Below, in pieces: positions 42,480 through 51,239 of a DNA stretch of 64,000 nucleotides; position 1 is the first letter of the stretch; each line of letters opens with the position of its first letter. Both the position numbers and the translations under genes were made by a program. The notes beneath the pieces were generated by a model that made no database searches, was not told where the DNA came from, and was given only the letters and a program-made list of their open reading frames with translations. The DNA is taken from contig CAJYMH010000031.1 of assembly GCA_913776195.1 (NCBI GenBank), positions 62,001 through 126,000 on the forward strand, given 5' to 3'. The stretch is from an uncultured Caulobacter sp. GTDB taxonomy: Bacteria > Pseudomonadota > Alphaproteobacteria > Caulobacterales > Caulobacteraceae.

Positions 42480-44141
42480 ATGTATCAAGGTCTCTCCCAC
42501 ACCGCCCAGGCCGCCAAGGCGTGGCCGTTCGAACAGGCCCGCGCCCTGCTGGCCCGCGTCCTGCGCATCCGTCTGTCCGAGGCCGAGCGCGATCTCGCCG
42601 CGACGCTGATCAATGCGGGCAAAACGGACGAGGCGGTAAAGACCCTGCCGGCGCTGCTAAAGCCGGTGATCTTCGAGACCGGTTACGGCCCGTCGGGCTT
42701 GCCGCACCTGGGCACCTTCGGCGAGGTGGCGCGTACGACCATGGTCCGCGCGGCGTTCCGTGCGCTGACCGACGACGCCATTCCCACGCGGCTGATCTCG
42801 TTTAGCGACGATATGGACGGCTTGCGCAAGGTTCCCGAGAACATCGAGAACAAGGCGGTGCTGGAGGCTGACCTTGGCAAGCCCCTGACGGTCGTGCGCG
42901 ATCCGTTCGGCACGCACGACAGCTTCGGCGCGCACAACAACGCCCGCCTGCAGGCGTTCCTGGACGGCTTCGGCTTCGAATACGAGTTCGTCTCAGCCAC
43001 CGACTGCTACAAGGGCGGCCGGTTCGACGAGACTCTGCTGGTCGCCCTGGAGCGTTTCGACGCCATCCAGAAGGTGATGCTGCCGACCCTGGGCGAAGAG
43101 CGCCGGGCCACCTATTCGCCGTTCCTGCCGGTCAGCCCGACCACGGGCCGGGTGCTGCAAGTCCAGACCCTGGAGCGCAACCTCGCCAAGGGCACGATCG
43201 TCTTCGAGGACGAGAACGGCGAAAAGACCGAGGTCCCGGTCACCGGCGGCCACGTCAAGATGCAGTGGAAACCCGACTGGGCCATGCGCTGGACTGCCTT
43301 GGGCGTCGACTACGAGATGGCGGGCAAGGACCTGATCGACAGCGTCAAGGTCAGCTCGCAAATCTGCAAGATCCTGGGCGGCACGCCGCCGGAAGGCTTC
43401 AACTACGAGCTCTTCCTAGACGAAAACAACCAGAAGATCTCCAAGTCCAAGGGCAACGGCCTGACCATGGAGGATTGGCTGCGCTATGGCGCGCCGGAAA
43501 GCCTGTCCTACTACATGTTCCAAAGTCCGAAGTCGGCCAAGAAGCTGTACTTCGACGTCATCCCCAAGGCGACGGACGAGTATCTGCAGCAACTGGACGC
43601 CTATCCGCGCCAGGACGAGAACCAAAAGCTGGGCAATCCGGTGTGGCACGTCCATTCGGGCCGCCCGCCGCAATACGGCTCGCCGGTCAGCTTCTCGCTG
43701 CTGCTGAACCTGGTGTCGGCGGCTGACGCCTCGACCAAGGACATCCTTTGGGGCTTCCTGAGCCGCTACATCCCCGGCGCGGACGCGCAAAGCCAGCCGC
43801 TGTTGGACCGTCTGGCCGGCTATGCGATCAACTATTACGAGGACTTCGTGAAGCCGAACAAGGCGTTCCGGGCCCCGACGGAGCAGGAACGCGCGGCCAT
43901 GCTGGACCTGTTGGCGAGGTTTAAAGCCCTGCCCGAAGGCTGTCAGGACGCCGAGGTCATCCAGAACGAAGTCTATGCCGCGGGCAAGGACGGCGGGTTC
44001 GAACCGCTGCGCGCCTGGTTCCAGGGACTGTACGAGGTTCTGCTCGGTCAAAGCCAGGGGCCGCGTTTCGGCTCATTCGCCGCGATCTTTGGTCTGGATC
44101 GCACCATTAAGCTTCTGGAAAGCAAAATTCTTGCCGACTAA
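42480..44141 (+). CDS. lysS: Lysyl-tRNA synthetase, class I
   Basis: A 553-aa archaeal-type (class I) LysRS, the form found in many alphaproteobacteria in place of the class II enzyme. The HIGH-like motif is [11 protein letters not shown] near residue 75 and the KMSKS motif is [10 protein letters not shown] near residue 320. The C-terminal helical anticodon region follows. ATG at 42480. Charges tRNA-Lys; essential. Confidence 0.95.
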   Translation: MYQGLSHTAQAAKAWPFEQARALLARVLRIRLSEAERDLAATLINAGKTDEAVKTLPALLKPVIFETGYGPSGLPHLGTFGEVARTTMVRAAFRALTDDAIPTRLISFSDDMDGLRKVPENIENKAVLEADLGKPLTVVRDPFGTHDSFGAHNNARLQAFLDGFGFEYEFVSATDCYKGGRFDETLLVALERFDAIQKVMLPTLGEERRATYSPFLPVSPTTGRVLQVQTLERNLAKGTIVFEDENGEKTEVPVTGGHVKMQWKPDWAMRWTALGVDYEMAGKDLIDSVKVSSQICKILGGTPPEGFNYELFLDENNQKISKSKGNGLTMEDWLRYGAPESLSYYMFQSPKSAKKLYFDVIPKATDEYLQQLDAYPRQDENQKLGNPVWHVHSGRPPQYGSPVSFSLLLNLVSAADASTKDILWGFLSRYIPGADAQSQPLLDRLAGYAINYYEDFVKPNKAFRAPTEQERAAMLDLLARFKALPEGCQDAEVIQNEVYAAGKDGGFEPLRAWFQGLYEVLLGQSQGPRFGSFAAIFGLDRTIKLLESKILAD

Positions 44142-44197
44142 TGCGTAGTTAATGTGAATTAATGCCGACAGATTTGTGATTACGGGCATGTAATTCT

Positions 44198-44230
44198 ATT
44201 AAATGGGCGTAATGACGGCAATTTAACATG
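44198..44230 (+). promoter_or_regulatory. Conserved element upstream of UrcA gene 1
   Basis: ATTAAAT-N4-GTAATGACG-N-C-N2-TTTAAC-ATG-like block, repeated with identical spacing at 44794-44826 upstream of the second UrcA gene. AT-rich in a GC-rich genome; likely a promoter or operator. Confidence 0.55.
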
Positions 44231-44310
44231 ACCATTCCTCCGGCGAGGAGGTATCACTTCCTCACGTTCAACGGCGGCCGCGAAATGGTCGCCCCTAGGG
44301 GAATAAGATC

Positions 44311-44580
44311 ATGTTCAAGACCGTCATCGCCGCCGCCGCTCTCACTGTCGCCCTGGCCGGCGCCGCCCAAGCCCAAGTGTCCGTGAAGGTCGCTGACCTG
44401 GACCTGTCCAAGGCCGCCGGCGCCGCCAAGCTGGAGCAGCGTATCGCCCGCGCCGGCCGCGCCGTCTGCAACACCGAGCGCGCCACCTGGTCGCGTGCTC
44501 CCGAATGCCGCGCCGCTGTCCGCGCTGAAGTCCAGTCGCGTCTGGCTTCGAACGGCGCGATCCAGCTGGCCGCGCGCTAA
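44311..44580 (+). CDS. UrcA family secreted protein 1
   Basis: An 89-aa exported protein: signal MFKTVIAAAALTVALAGAAQAQ, then VSVKVADLDLSKAAGAAKLEQRIARAGRAVCN with two conserved Cys (NTE..., PEC), the UrcA pattern widespread in Caulobacterales and Sphingomonadales. AGGGGAAT precedes the ATG. Function unknown; the paired Cys suggest a disulfide in the periplasm. Tandem paralogue follows. Confidence 0.88.
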   Translation: MFKTVIAAAALTVALAGAAQAQVSVKVADLDLSKAAGAAKLEQRIARAGRAVCNTERATWSRAPECRAAVRAEVQSRLASNGAIQLAAR

Positions 44581-44793
44581 GCCAAGTCTCCTCCTCCCGA
44601 ACTGACCCCCCCAATCCTCCGTTCGGGAGGATCAAGGAGCGGGCCGCCTTCCTCCCAGGCGGCCCGCTTTTCTTTTGCCTCAAGCTTTGGTGCGGCCGAA
44701 CTTTTTGCCACGAACAGCAATTGTTGCCGCTATCCAGCAATCAATGAATGAAACGGACGGATTAATACACAAATATTGCTTGGATTATTCTTG
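44581..44793. other. Intergenic region between the UrcA genes
   Basis: Holds an upstream inverted repeat (CCTCCCGAAC 44593-44602 with GTTCGGGAGG 44621-44630), a strong terminator at 44639, then AT-rich sequence leading to the conserved promoter element of the second gene. No coding frame seen. Confidence 0.55.
44639..44675 (+). terminator. Rho-independent terminator of UrcA gene 1
   Basis: GCGGGCCGCC pairs with GGCGGCCCGC, followed by TTTTCTTTT. Confidence 0.85.
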
Positions 44794-44826
44794 ATTAAAT
44801 CAGTGTAATGACGTCGAGTTAAGATG
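44794..44826 (+). promoter_or_regulatory. Conserved element upstream of UrcA gene 2
   Basis: Second copy of the 33-base element at 44198-44230, matching in ATTAAAT, GTAATGACG and TTAA-N-ATG with the same spacing, 90 bases before the second UrcA start. Confidence 0.55.
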
Positions 44827-44916
44827 AATTGCGCGCCCGGCGGCAGTATTCGTCAAACCGGTTCAAACGACGGCCCCATAGCCCCCCGCCCAGCCGTCAA
44901 CACCGGAGAGTTGGAA

Positions 44917-45195
44917 ATGCTCAAGACCGTTTTCGCCGCCGCCGCGTTCAGCAGCTTCATCGTCGCCGCCGGCGCCAGCCAGGCCGAAGTCGCGGTCAAG
45001 TTCAGCGACCTGGACCTGACCAAGGCTTCGGGCGCCGCCAAGCTGGAGCAGCGCATCACCCGCGCGGGCCGAGCCTTGTGCGCCGGCGATCGCGGTTCCT
45101 GGGGTCGGCAGGCGGAATGCCGCGCCGCCGTGCGTCAGGAGTTCCAGACCAAGTTCGCCGCGGTCCGCTCGACCACGCAATTTGCGGCGCGCTGA
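44917..45195 (+). CDS. UrcA family secreted protein 2
   Basis: A 92-aa exported protein paralogous to its neighbour: signal ending AGASQAE, then VAVKFSDLDLTKASGAAKLEQRI and the conserved pair of Cys (ALCAG, AEC). GGAGAG precedes the ATG at 44917. Tandem duplication with a duplicated upstream element suggests co-regulation. Role unknown. Confidence 0.87.
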   Translation: MLKTVFAAAAFSSFIVAAGASQAEVAVKFSDLDLTKASGAAKLEQRITRAGRALCAGDRGSWGRQAECRAAVRQEFQTKFAAVRSTTQFAAR

Positions 45196-45219
45196 TCCGA
45201 TCACATCGCTGACGTCGAT

Positions 45220-45247
45220 GGGCCGCTCCCTTTTGGGGCGGCCCTTT
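45220..45247. terminator. Rho-independent terminator
   Basis: GGGCCGCTCC pairs with GGGGCGGCCC across a short T-rich loop, followed by TTTCATTT; ends the UrcA gene and faces the convergent S24 regulator. Confidence 0.72.
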
Positions 45248-45254
45248 CATTTGG

Positions 45255-45896
45255 CTACTGGCTCGCCCAGAGGATGCGGGCGATCCAGGCGATGTCGCGC
45301 CGGTCGAGAACGCGGCCTTCGTATTCGGGATTGAGCGAGGCCAGCTCGATCCGGCCAGCGGTGATCCGCACAAGCTCCTTGGCCATCACCTCGCCTTCGA
45401 CGGTCTTGACCACCACCCGATCGCCGCGCCGCGCCTCGGTCGCGGGCGAGACGACGATGCGGTCGCCGTCGCGGTAGACGGGAGACATGGAGTCGCCGGC
45501 GATCTCCAGGGCGTAGACGCCGTCCTCGGCGACGCCGGGGAAATCCACTTCGTCCCAGCCCTGGCCCACGGGAAAGCCGGCGTCGTCGAAAAAGCCGTCG
45601 GAACCGGCCTGAGCCAAGCCGATCAGCGGCACGCCGCGCTGGGCGATCGGGCGTCCGCCTTCTGAAAGGGCGGCGAACTCGCCGAGGGTGACGCCGGTGG
45701 CGTCCAGAACCTTGGCAAGGCTTTCCGTGGACGGCCAGCGGGGGCGGCAGTCCGCCTCGCCGCCGAACCGCTTGGAGCGATTGAAGCTTGTGGGATCAAG
45801 GCCGGCCAGCTTGGCCAAGGCCGACGGCGTCATGTCAAGGCGCGCCGCGAGCGCGTCTATGGCCGACCAGATCTGGGAATGGGAAAGCGGCGACAT
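45255..45896 (-). CDS. S24/LexA-like transcriptional regulator
   Basis: A 213-aa CI-like repressor: N-terminal helix-turn-helix (DMTPSALAKLAGLDPTSFNR, about residues 22-41) and a C-terminal S24 peptidase domain with GDSMSPVYRDGDRIVV (catalytic Ser) and VVVKTVEGEVMAKEL (catalytic Lys region). Such proteins may self-cleave under DNA damage. ATG at 45896 fits the family N-terminus. A 31-bp palindrome just upstream is the likely autoregulatory operator. No prophage is present. Confidence 0.85.
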   Translation of the reverse strand: MSPLSHSQIWSAIDALAARLDMTPSALAKLAGLDPTSFNRSKRFGGEADCRPRWPSTESLAKVLDATGVTLGEFAALSEGGRPIAQRGVPLIGLAQAGSDGFFDDAGFPVGQGWDEVDFPGVAEDGVYALEIAGDSMSPVYRDGDRIVVSPATEARRGDRVVVKTVEGEVMAKELVRITAGRIELASLNPEYEGRVLDRRDIAWIARILWASQ

Positions 45897-45953
45897 GGCC
45901 CTTCGGCCCGTATCCTTTGCGGCTATGTGCAAGGAAAATAGGCCGGCAATGTA

Positions 45954-45984
45954 GGAATGTAAACCTATAATAGGCTGTCATTCC
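45954..45984. promoter_or_regulatory. 31-bp interrupted palindrome (operator candidate)
   Basis: Symmetric arms GGAATG-N4-CCTAT-A-ATAGG-N4-CATTCC centred on 45969, about 60 bases upstream of the S24 regulator start. Symmetry and location suggest the binding site of that repressor. Confidence 0.65.
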
Positions 45985-46013
45985 AGGCGCCGCCAAGCGC
46001 TGAAGGCCGTCGT

Positions 46014-46391
46014 CTAGTCGGTCGCAGCGCGGCGCGGCTTGATCGGCGCGCCGAAGGCGCAGGCGGGCGGCGACAATCGCTGGCCCGGCGTCTCCAGCGC
46101 CGCGTGGGCGCCGACGATATCGCTTCGCGCGCCGACCAGGTTAATCATGGCCTGGCTGACCAGGGCGGGAACGCGGTATTCCTGGCTGGCGCCGCCGCCC
46201 GCCTCGGGGCTGGCGCGCGCCAAGGTCTCCATGAGGCGAGAGGCTTCGGCCAGGGCGACGTCAATGGCCATCTCGGCCGCGAGCAGGCGCTTGGCGATCT
46301 GAGCGGCGATCTGCGGTTTGTCCAAGCCGGCCTCCAGAATCATGAGTTGCCACGGAACTTCGCCGCCCGCCGCGGTCGATATCAACGGCAT
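46014..46391 (-). CDS. Hypothetical protein (125 aa)
   Basis: Unrecognised. Mostly Ala-rich helical, with PQIAAQIAKRLLAAEMAIDVALAEASRLMETLARA resembling amphipathic helices and a C-terminal PIKPRR tail; no signal peptide or membrane segment. It is divergent from the MerR regulator across the LiuR-like operator. Start uncertain: ATG at 46391 or the internal ATG at 46343. Coding status is plausible but not certain. Confidence 0.5.
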   Translation of the reverse strand: MPLISTAAGGEVPWQLMILEAGLDKPQIAAQIAKRLLAAEMAIDVALAEASRLMETLARASPEAGGGASQEYRVPALVSQAMINLVGARSDIVGAHAALETPGQRLSPPACAFGAPIKPRRAATD

Positions 46392-46419
46392 GCAGAGCCC
46401 ATTCGCATGAGGCGCTTGC

Positions 46420-46435
46420 GTTGACGCTAACGTAA
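46420..46435. promoter_or_regulatory. MerR-type operator candidate
   Basis: GTTGACGCTAACGTAA lies in the gap between the divergent hypothetical gene and the MerR regulator. It resembles the operators described for LiuR-type MerR regulators of acyl-CoA catabolism, and a related site occurs upstream of the thiolase at 62717. Confidence 0.6.
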
Positions 46436-46492
46436 AGGGAATATAGGCTTCTTGAACAACAAGACCGCAAAGGTCGAGACAGGGAGCGTCTG

Positions 46493-46975
46493 ATGCTTGC
46501 CGAGCTGCGTCGTCCGGAGCGGACCTTCACGATCCGCCAGCTGTGCCAGGAATTCAAAGTCACCCCGCGCGCCCTGCGCTTCTATGAGGACAAGGGCCTG
46601 CTGGCGCCGTCGCGCGACGGCATGAACCGGGTCTATTCCTACAAGGATCGCGCCCGCCTTCAGCTGATCTTGCGCGGCAAGCGCGTGGGTCTGCCCCTGG
46701 CTGAGATCCGGGAGATTCTCGAGCTCTACGGCGCTGAGGACGGCCCAGTGATGCAGAGCGCCCACTCCCTGAAGCGCTTCCGCCACCGGATCGTCGAGAT
46801 GGAGCAGCAGCGAGAGGATCTCGACCAGGCGATCATCGAGCTGAAGAGTGCATGCGAGCGCATCGAAAAGCAGCTGGCCGAGGTCCGCCCCGATCTGCTG
46901 CCCCGCGCCGAGGATTATGACCAGATGCTGCGCGCGCGCCTCGACGGTCATTCCTATCCCCTCTCGGCCAAGTAA
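46493..46975 (+). CDS. MerR family regulator of acyl-CoA catabolism
   Basis: A 160-aa MerR-fold regulator: FTIRQLCQEFKVTPRALRFYEDKGLL (winged HTH, about residues 11-36), RDGMNRVYSYKDRARLQLI, then a long coiled coil (residues ~90-125). No metal-binding Cys at the C-terminus, so it is of the LiuR-like, ligand-responsive type. It is first in line with two acyl-CoA dehydrogenases, thiolase and FadJ genes, and probably controls them. Confidence 0.87.
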   Translation: MLAELRRPERTFTIRQLCQEFKVTPRALRFYEDKGLLAPSRDGMNRVYSYKDRARLQLILRGKRVGLPLAEIREILELYGAEDGPVMQSAHSLKRFRHRIVEMEQQREDLDQAIIELKSACERIEKQLAEVRPDLLPRAEDYDQMLRARLDGHSYPLSAK

Positions 46976-47008
46976 CCCCTTCACCCAGCCTTCCTGTTCG
47001 GAGCTCCC

Positions 47009-48799
47009 ATGGCTTACCAACCGCCCGTCCGTGACCACGCCTTCCTGCTGCGGGACGTGCTGAAGATCGACCAATACGCCGAGCTGCCGGCCTTCGCCGA
47101 CGCCTCGATCGACGTGGTGGATCAGATCATCGAGGAGGCCGGCCGCTTTACCGGCGAGGTGCTCGCGCCTCTGAACAGCGTCGGCGACAAGCAAGGTTGC
47201 GTCTGGAATTCCGACTACACGGTCAAGACGCCGGAGGGTTTCAAAGAAGCCTACAAGCAGCTGTGCGAAGGCGGCTGGACGGCGATCGGCTCCGACCCGA
47301 ACTATGGCGGCCAAGGCTTGCCGCACGTGGTCAACCTGTCGTTCTCGGAGATGAGCAGCTCGGCCAACATGGCCTTCTCCATGTATCCGGGCCTGGCGCA
47401 CGGCGCTTATTCGGCCATCCACTACGGCGGGTCCGACGAGCAAAAGGACCTCTATCTGCCCAAGATGGTGTCGGGCGAATGGACCGGCACCATGAACCTG
47501 ACCGAGCCGCACTGCGGCACGGACTTGGGCCTGCTGCGCACCAAGGCGGTCCCGCAGGCTGACGGCAGCTATCGCATCACCGGCCAGAAAATCTGGATCT
47601 CGGCCGGCGAGCACGACATGGCCGACAACATCGTCCACCTGGTCCTGGCCCGGATCGAGGGGGCGCCGGCCGGGGTGAAGGGCATCAGCCTGTTCATCGT
47701 ACCCAAGTTCCTGCCCAAGGCGGACGGCTCGGTGGGCGAGCGCAACGAGGGCGCCAAGTGCGTGGGCCTCGAAGAAAAGATGGGCATCCACGGCAACGCC
47801 ACCTGCGTCATGCAGTACGAGGACGCCAAGGGTTGGCTGATCGGCGAAGAGAACAGCGGCCTGAAGCTGATGTTCGTGATGATGAACGAGGCCCGCCTCG
47901 GCGTCGGCCTGCAGGGCGTGGCTCAGGCCGAGGCCGCCTATCAGGCCGCCGTGGCCTTCGCTAAGGACCGCCTGCAGGGCCGCTCCCTGACCGGCCCGAA
48001 GAACCCAGACGGCCCGGCCGATCCGATCATCGTCCACCCGGACGTGCGCCGCATGCTGCTGGATTCAAAAGCGGTGATCGAGGGCGGCCGCGCCTTCCTG
48101 TTCTGGACCGCCCTGCACGGCGATCTGGCCCACGCCCACCCCGACGAGGCGGTGCGCCAGAAGGCCAACGACTATATGGGCCTGATGACGCCGGTGCTGA
48201 AAGGCTACCTGACGGACAAGGGCTTCAAGATCTGCTCGGACGCCATGCAGGTGCACGGCGGCTCGGGCTTCACCGAGCACTTCCCCGCCAGCCAGTACCT
48301 GCGCGATTGCCGTATCGCCCTGATCTACGAGGGGACCAACGGCATCCAAGCGCTCGACCTTGTCGGTCGCAAGTTGGCGGCCAATGGAGGCCGCGCGGTG
48401 ATGAGCTTCTTCGCCGAGGTCGATCAGTTCGTGAGCGCGAATGGCGACGACGCCGAGCTGAAGCCGTTCGTCGAGGGATTGGCCTCAGCCAAGGCTCAAC
48501 TGCAGGACGCCACCTTGTGGCTGATGCAGAACGGCCTGCAGAACCCGGACAACGCCGGCGCCGCGTCGACCGACTACATGCATCTCTTCGGCCTGACGGG
48601 CCTGGCCTACATGTGGACGCTGATGGCCAAGGCCTCCCTGGCGAAGATCGCCGACGGCTCCACCGATCCGCTCTATGCGACCAAGCTGACCACCGGTCGA
48701 TATTTCATCGAACGCCTCTTGCCTGACGCGGCGTCGCATCTGGCGAAGTTGAAGACGGGTTCGGCGACGCTGATGTCGCTGCCGGCGGAGGCCTTCTGA
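47009..48799 (+). CDS. Acyl-CoA dehydrogenase (large, DmdC/AcdA-like)
   Basis: A 596-aa FAD-dependent acyl-CoA dehydrogenase with the extra C-terminal domain seen in the 3-methylmercaptopropionyl-CoA dehydrogenase-like group. Motifs: MNLTEPHCGTDLG (FAD), HGNATCVMQYEDAKGW, QVHGGSGFTEHFPASQYLRD, IYEGTNGIQALDL with the catalytic Glu. First step of a beta-oxidation round. Two bases upstream of the next dehydrogenase; natural chain-length preference unknown. Confidence 0.92.
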   Translation: MAYQPPVRDHAFLLRDVLKIDQYAELPAFADASIDVVDQIIEEAGRFTGEVLAPLNSVGDKQGCVWNSDYTVKTPEGFKEAYKQLCEGGWTAIGSDPNYGGQGLPHVVNLSFSEMSSSANMAFSMYPGLAHGAYSAIHYGGSDEQKDLYLPKMVSGEWTGTMNLTEPHCGTDLGLLRTKAVPQADGSYRITGQKIWISAGEHDMADNIVHLVLARIEGAPAGVKGISLFIVPKFLPKADGSVGERNEGAKCVGLEEKMGIHGNATCVMQYEDAKGWLIGEENSGLKLMFVMMNEARLGVGLQGVAQAEAAYQAAVAFAKDRLQGRSLTGPKNPDGPADPIIVHPDVRRMLLDSKAVIEGGRAFLFWTALHGDLAHAHPDEAVRQKANDYMGLMTPVLKGYLTDKGFKICSDAMQVHGGSGFTEHFPASQYLRDCRIALIYEGTNGIQALDLVGRKLAANGGRAVMSFFAEVDQFVSANGDDAELKPFVEGLASAKAQLQDATLWLMQNGLQNPDNAGAASTDYMHLFGLTGLAYMWTLMAKASLAKIADGSTDPLYATKLTTGRYFIERLLPDAASHLAKLKTGSATLMSLPAEAF

Positions 48800-48801
48800 T
48801 C

Positions 48802-49965
48802 ATGGGCGTGCTTCAAGTCGAACGGCCGGCCTTCATGGCCGAAGAGGACATGGTGATCTTCGAGGACGCCGTGGGTCGTTTCTTCGACGAGCACGCCCCT
48901 GAAAGCACCGTGGCCCGCTGGCGCGAAAACGGTGTCGTGGACCGCCAGATGTGGAACAAGGCGGGGGAGGCGGGCCTGCTCTGCCTCTCCACGCCCGAGC
49001 AATACGGCGGCCCGGGCGGCGACTATCGGCACGAGGTGGTGCTGATGGAGCAGTTGGGCCTCAAGGGCGTCGATGGCTTCGGCGCCAGCCTGCACAACGC
49101 CATCGTCGCGCCGTACATCCTTCACTACGGCACCGAGGAGCAGAAGCAGCGCTGGCTGCCGCGCATGGCCACCGGCGAGCTGGTCGGCGCCATCGCCATG
49201 ACGGAGCCAGGCGCGGGCTCCGATCTGCAGGGCGTCAAGACGACGGCGGCCAAGGTCGGCAACCAGTACGTCATCAACGGCTCCAAGACCTTCATCACCA
49301 ACGGCCAAACCGCCAACCTGATCTGCGTGGTGGCCAAGACCGACCCGGCGCAGGGCGCGCGGGGCGTGTCTCTGATCTTCGTGGAGACCGACGGCGCCGA
49401 AGGCTTCGAGCGGGGCCGCAACCTCGACAAGATCGGGCACGAAGCCCAGGACACTTCCGAGCTGTTCTTCAACGACGTGAAGGTCCCGACCGAGAACCTG
49501 CTCGGCGTGGATGAGGGACACGGCTTCTTCCAACTGATGGGCCAGCTGCCGCAGGAGCGCCTGAACATCGCGGTCCAGGGCATGGCGACCATCGAGCGGG
49601 CGCTGATCGTCACCCTCGACTACGTCAAGAACCGCAAGGCCTTCGGCAAGGCCCTGATCGATTTTCAGAACACGCAATTCAAGCTGGCGGAATGCAAGAC
49701 CGAGGCGACCGTCGCCCGAGTCTTCGTCAACCACTGCATCGAGCAGCACCTTGCCGGCAAGCTCGACGCCGCCACCGCCTCCATGGCCAAGTATTGGGTC
49801 AGCGATCTGGAGAACAAGATCGTCGACGAGTGCCTGCAGCTGTTCGGCGGCTACGGCTACATGAACGAATATCCGATCGCCCGGATGTACCGCGACAGCC
49901 GCGTGCAGCGCATCTACGGCGGCACCAACGAGATCATGAAGCTCCTCATTGCGAGGACGCTGTGA
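48802..49965 (+). CDS. Acyl-CoA dehydrogenase (standard length)
   Basis: A 387-aa acyl-CoA dehydrogenase: [18 protein letters not shown] (FAD/substrate), [49 protein letters not shown]. The IYGGTNEI form lacks Glu at the short-chain position, so the catalytic base probably lies in helix G, as in long-chain and isovaleryl enzymes. Member of the beta-oxidation operon. Confidence 0.93.
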   Translation: MGVLQVERPAFMAEEDMVIFEDAVGRFFDEHAPESTVARWRENGVVDRQMWNKAGEAGLLCLSTPEQYGGPGGDYRHEVVLMEQLGLKGVDGFGASLHNAIVAPYILHYGTEEQKQRWLPRMATGELVGAIAMTEPGAGSDLQGVKTTAAKVGNQYVINGSKTFITNGQTANLICVVAKTDPAQGARGVSLIFVETDGAEGFERGRNLDKIGHEAQDTSELFFNDVKVPTENLLGVDEGHGFFQLMGQLPQERLNIAVQGMATIERALIVTLDYVKNRKAFGKALIDFQNTQFKLAECKTEATVARVFVNHCIEQHLAGKLDAATASMAKYWVSDLENKIVDECLQLFGGYGYMNEYPIARMYRDSRVQRIYGGTNEIMKLLIARTL

Positions 49966-50008
49966 CCCCCAGACACCTGAACTAGTTACGCAGGAAGGAG
50001 CCACCCCC

Positions 50009-51214
50009 ATGGCCGACGCTTACATCTTCGACGCCGTGCGCACTCCGCGCGGCAAGGGCAAGAAAGACGGATCGCTCCACGAGATCACCGCCCTGTCCTT
50101 GGCGACACAGGTCCTGGAGAACCTGCGCGACCGCAACAACCTCGACACCTCAAAGGTGGACGACGTGGTGCTCGGCTGCGTCGCCCCGGTGGGCGAGCAG
50201 GGCAGCGACATCGCTCGCACCGCCGTGCTGACCGCCGACTACGCCGAGACCACGGCCGGCGTGCAGATCAACCGCTTCTGCGCCTCGGGCCTGGAGGCGG
50301 TGAACATGGCCGCCGCCAAGGTCATGTCAGGTGAAGCCGACCTGGCCATCGGCGGCGGCGTCGAAAGCATGAGCCGCGTGCCCATGGGCAGCGACGGCGG
50401 CGCCTGGCCGACCGACCCGTCCAGCGCCTTCAAGACCTATTTCGTCCCCCAGGGCATCAGCGCCGACCTGATCGCCACCCTGTACGGCTTCAGCCGCGAC
50501 GATGTGGACGCCTATTCGGTGGAAAGCCAAAAGCGCGCCGCCAAGGCCTGGGCCGAGAAGCGTTTCGACAAGTCGGTGATCAAGGTGAAGGACCAGCTGG
50601 GCCTGACCATCCTGGATCATGACGAGCACATGCGCCCGGACACCTCGATGCAGAGCCTGGCCTCGCTGAACCCGTCCTTCCAGGGCATCGGCGACATGGC
50701 CTTCGACGCGGTGGTCACCCAGCGCTATCCGCAGGTGGAGCGCGTGAACCACGTGCACCACGCGGGCAACAGCTCGGGCATCGTCGACGGCGCCGCCGGG
50801 GTTCTGATCGGAACCAAGGAGATGGGCGACGCCCTCGGCCTAAAGGCCCGTGCTCGCATCAAGGGCATGGCCTCGATCGGCTCGGAGCCGTCGATCATGC
50901 TGACAGGTCCGTCCTTCGTGACCGAGAAGCTGCTCAAGAAGCTCGGCATGAACGTGGCCGATATCGACCTTTATGAACTGAACGAGGCCTTCGCCGCGGT
51001 GGTCCTGCGCATGATGCAGGCCCTGGATATCCCGCACGAGAAGATGAACGTGAACGGCGGCGCCATCGCTATGGGCCACCCCCTGGGCGCCACAGGGGCG
51101 ATGATCCTGGGCACGGTGCTGGACGAACTGGAGCGGACCGACAAGGAAACCGCTCTGGTCACCCTGTGCGTCGGCGCCGGCATGGGCACCGCCACCGTCA
51201 TCGAACGCGTCTGA
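50009..51214 (+). CDS. Acetyl-CoA C-acyltransferase (thiolase)
   Basis: A 401-aa thiolase that cleaves 3-ketoacyl-CoA with CoA. Catalytic Cys in [12 protein letters not shown] (about residue 91), His in [15 protein letters not shown], Cys in [16 protein letters not shown] precedes the ATG at 50009. Between the dehydrogenases and the FadJ-like gene, completing a beta-oxidation operon. A second, related thiolase lies at 62717. Confidence 0.93.
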   Translation: MADAYIFDAVRTPRGKGKKDGSLHEITALSLATQVLENLRDRNNLDTSKVDDVVLGCVAPVGEQGSDIARTAVLTADYAETTAGVQINRFCASGLEAVNMAAAKVMSGEADLAIGGGVESMSRVPMGSDGGAWPTDPSSAFKTYFVPQGISADLIATLYGFSRDDVDAYSVESQKRAAKAWAEKRFDKSVIKVKDQLGLTILDHDEHMRPDTSMQSLASLNPSFQGIGDMAFDAVVTQRYPQVERVNHVHHAGNSSGIVDGAAGVLIGTKEMGDALGLKARARIKGMASIGSEPSIMLTGPSFVTEKLLKKLGMNVADIDLYELNEAFAAVVLRMMQALDIPHEKMNVNGGAIAMGHPLGATGAMILGTVLDELERTDKETALVTLCVGAGMGTATVIERV

Positions 51215-51239
51215 ACCTCGATTTCAAGGAACTAAAGTG

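Noticed and set aside
45255..45896. S24 regulator as evidence of a prophage
   Set aside because: No integrase, structural or lysis genes surround it; flanking genes are chromosomal.
46427..48037. 536-codon minus-strand frame opposite the first acyl-CoA dehydrogenase
   Set aside because: His/Gln/Val-rich antisense pattern with no motifs; the plus-strand genes have clear catalytic motifs and ribosome sites.
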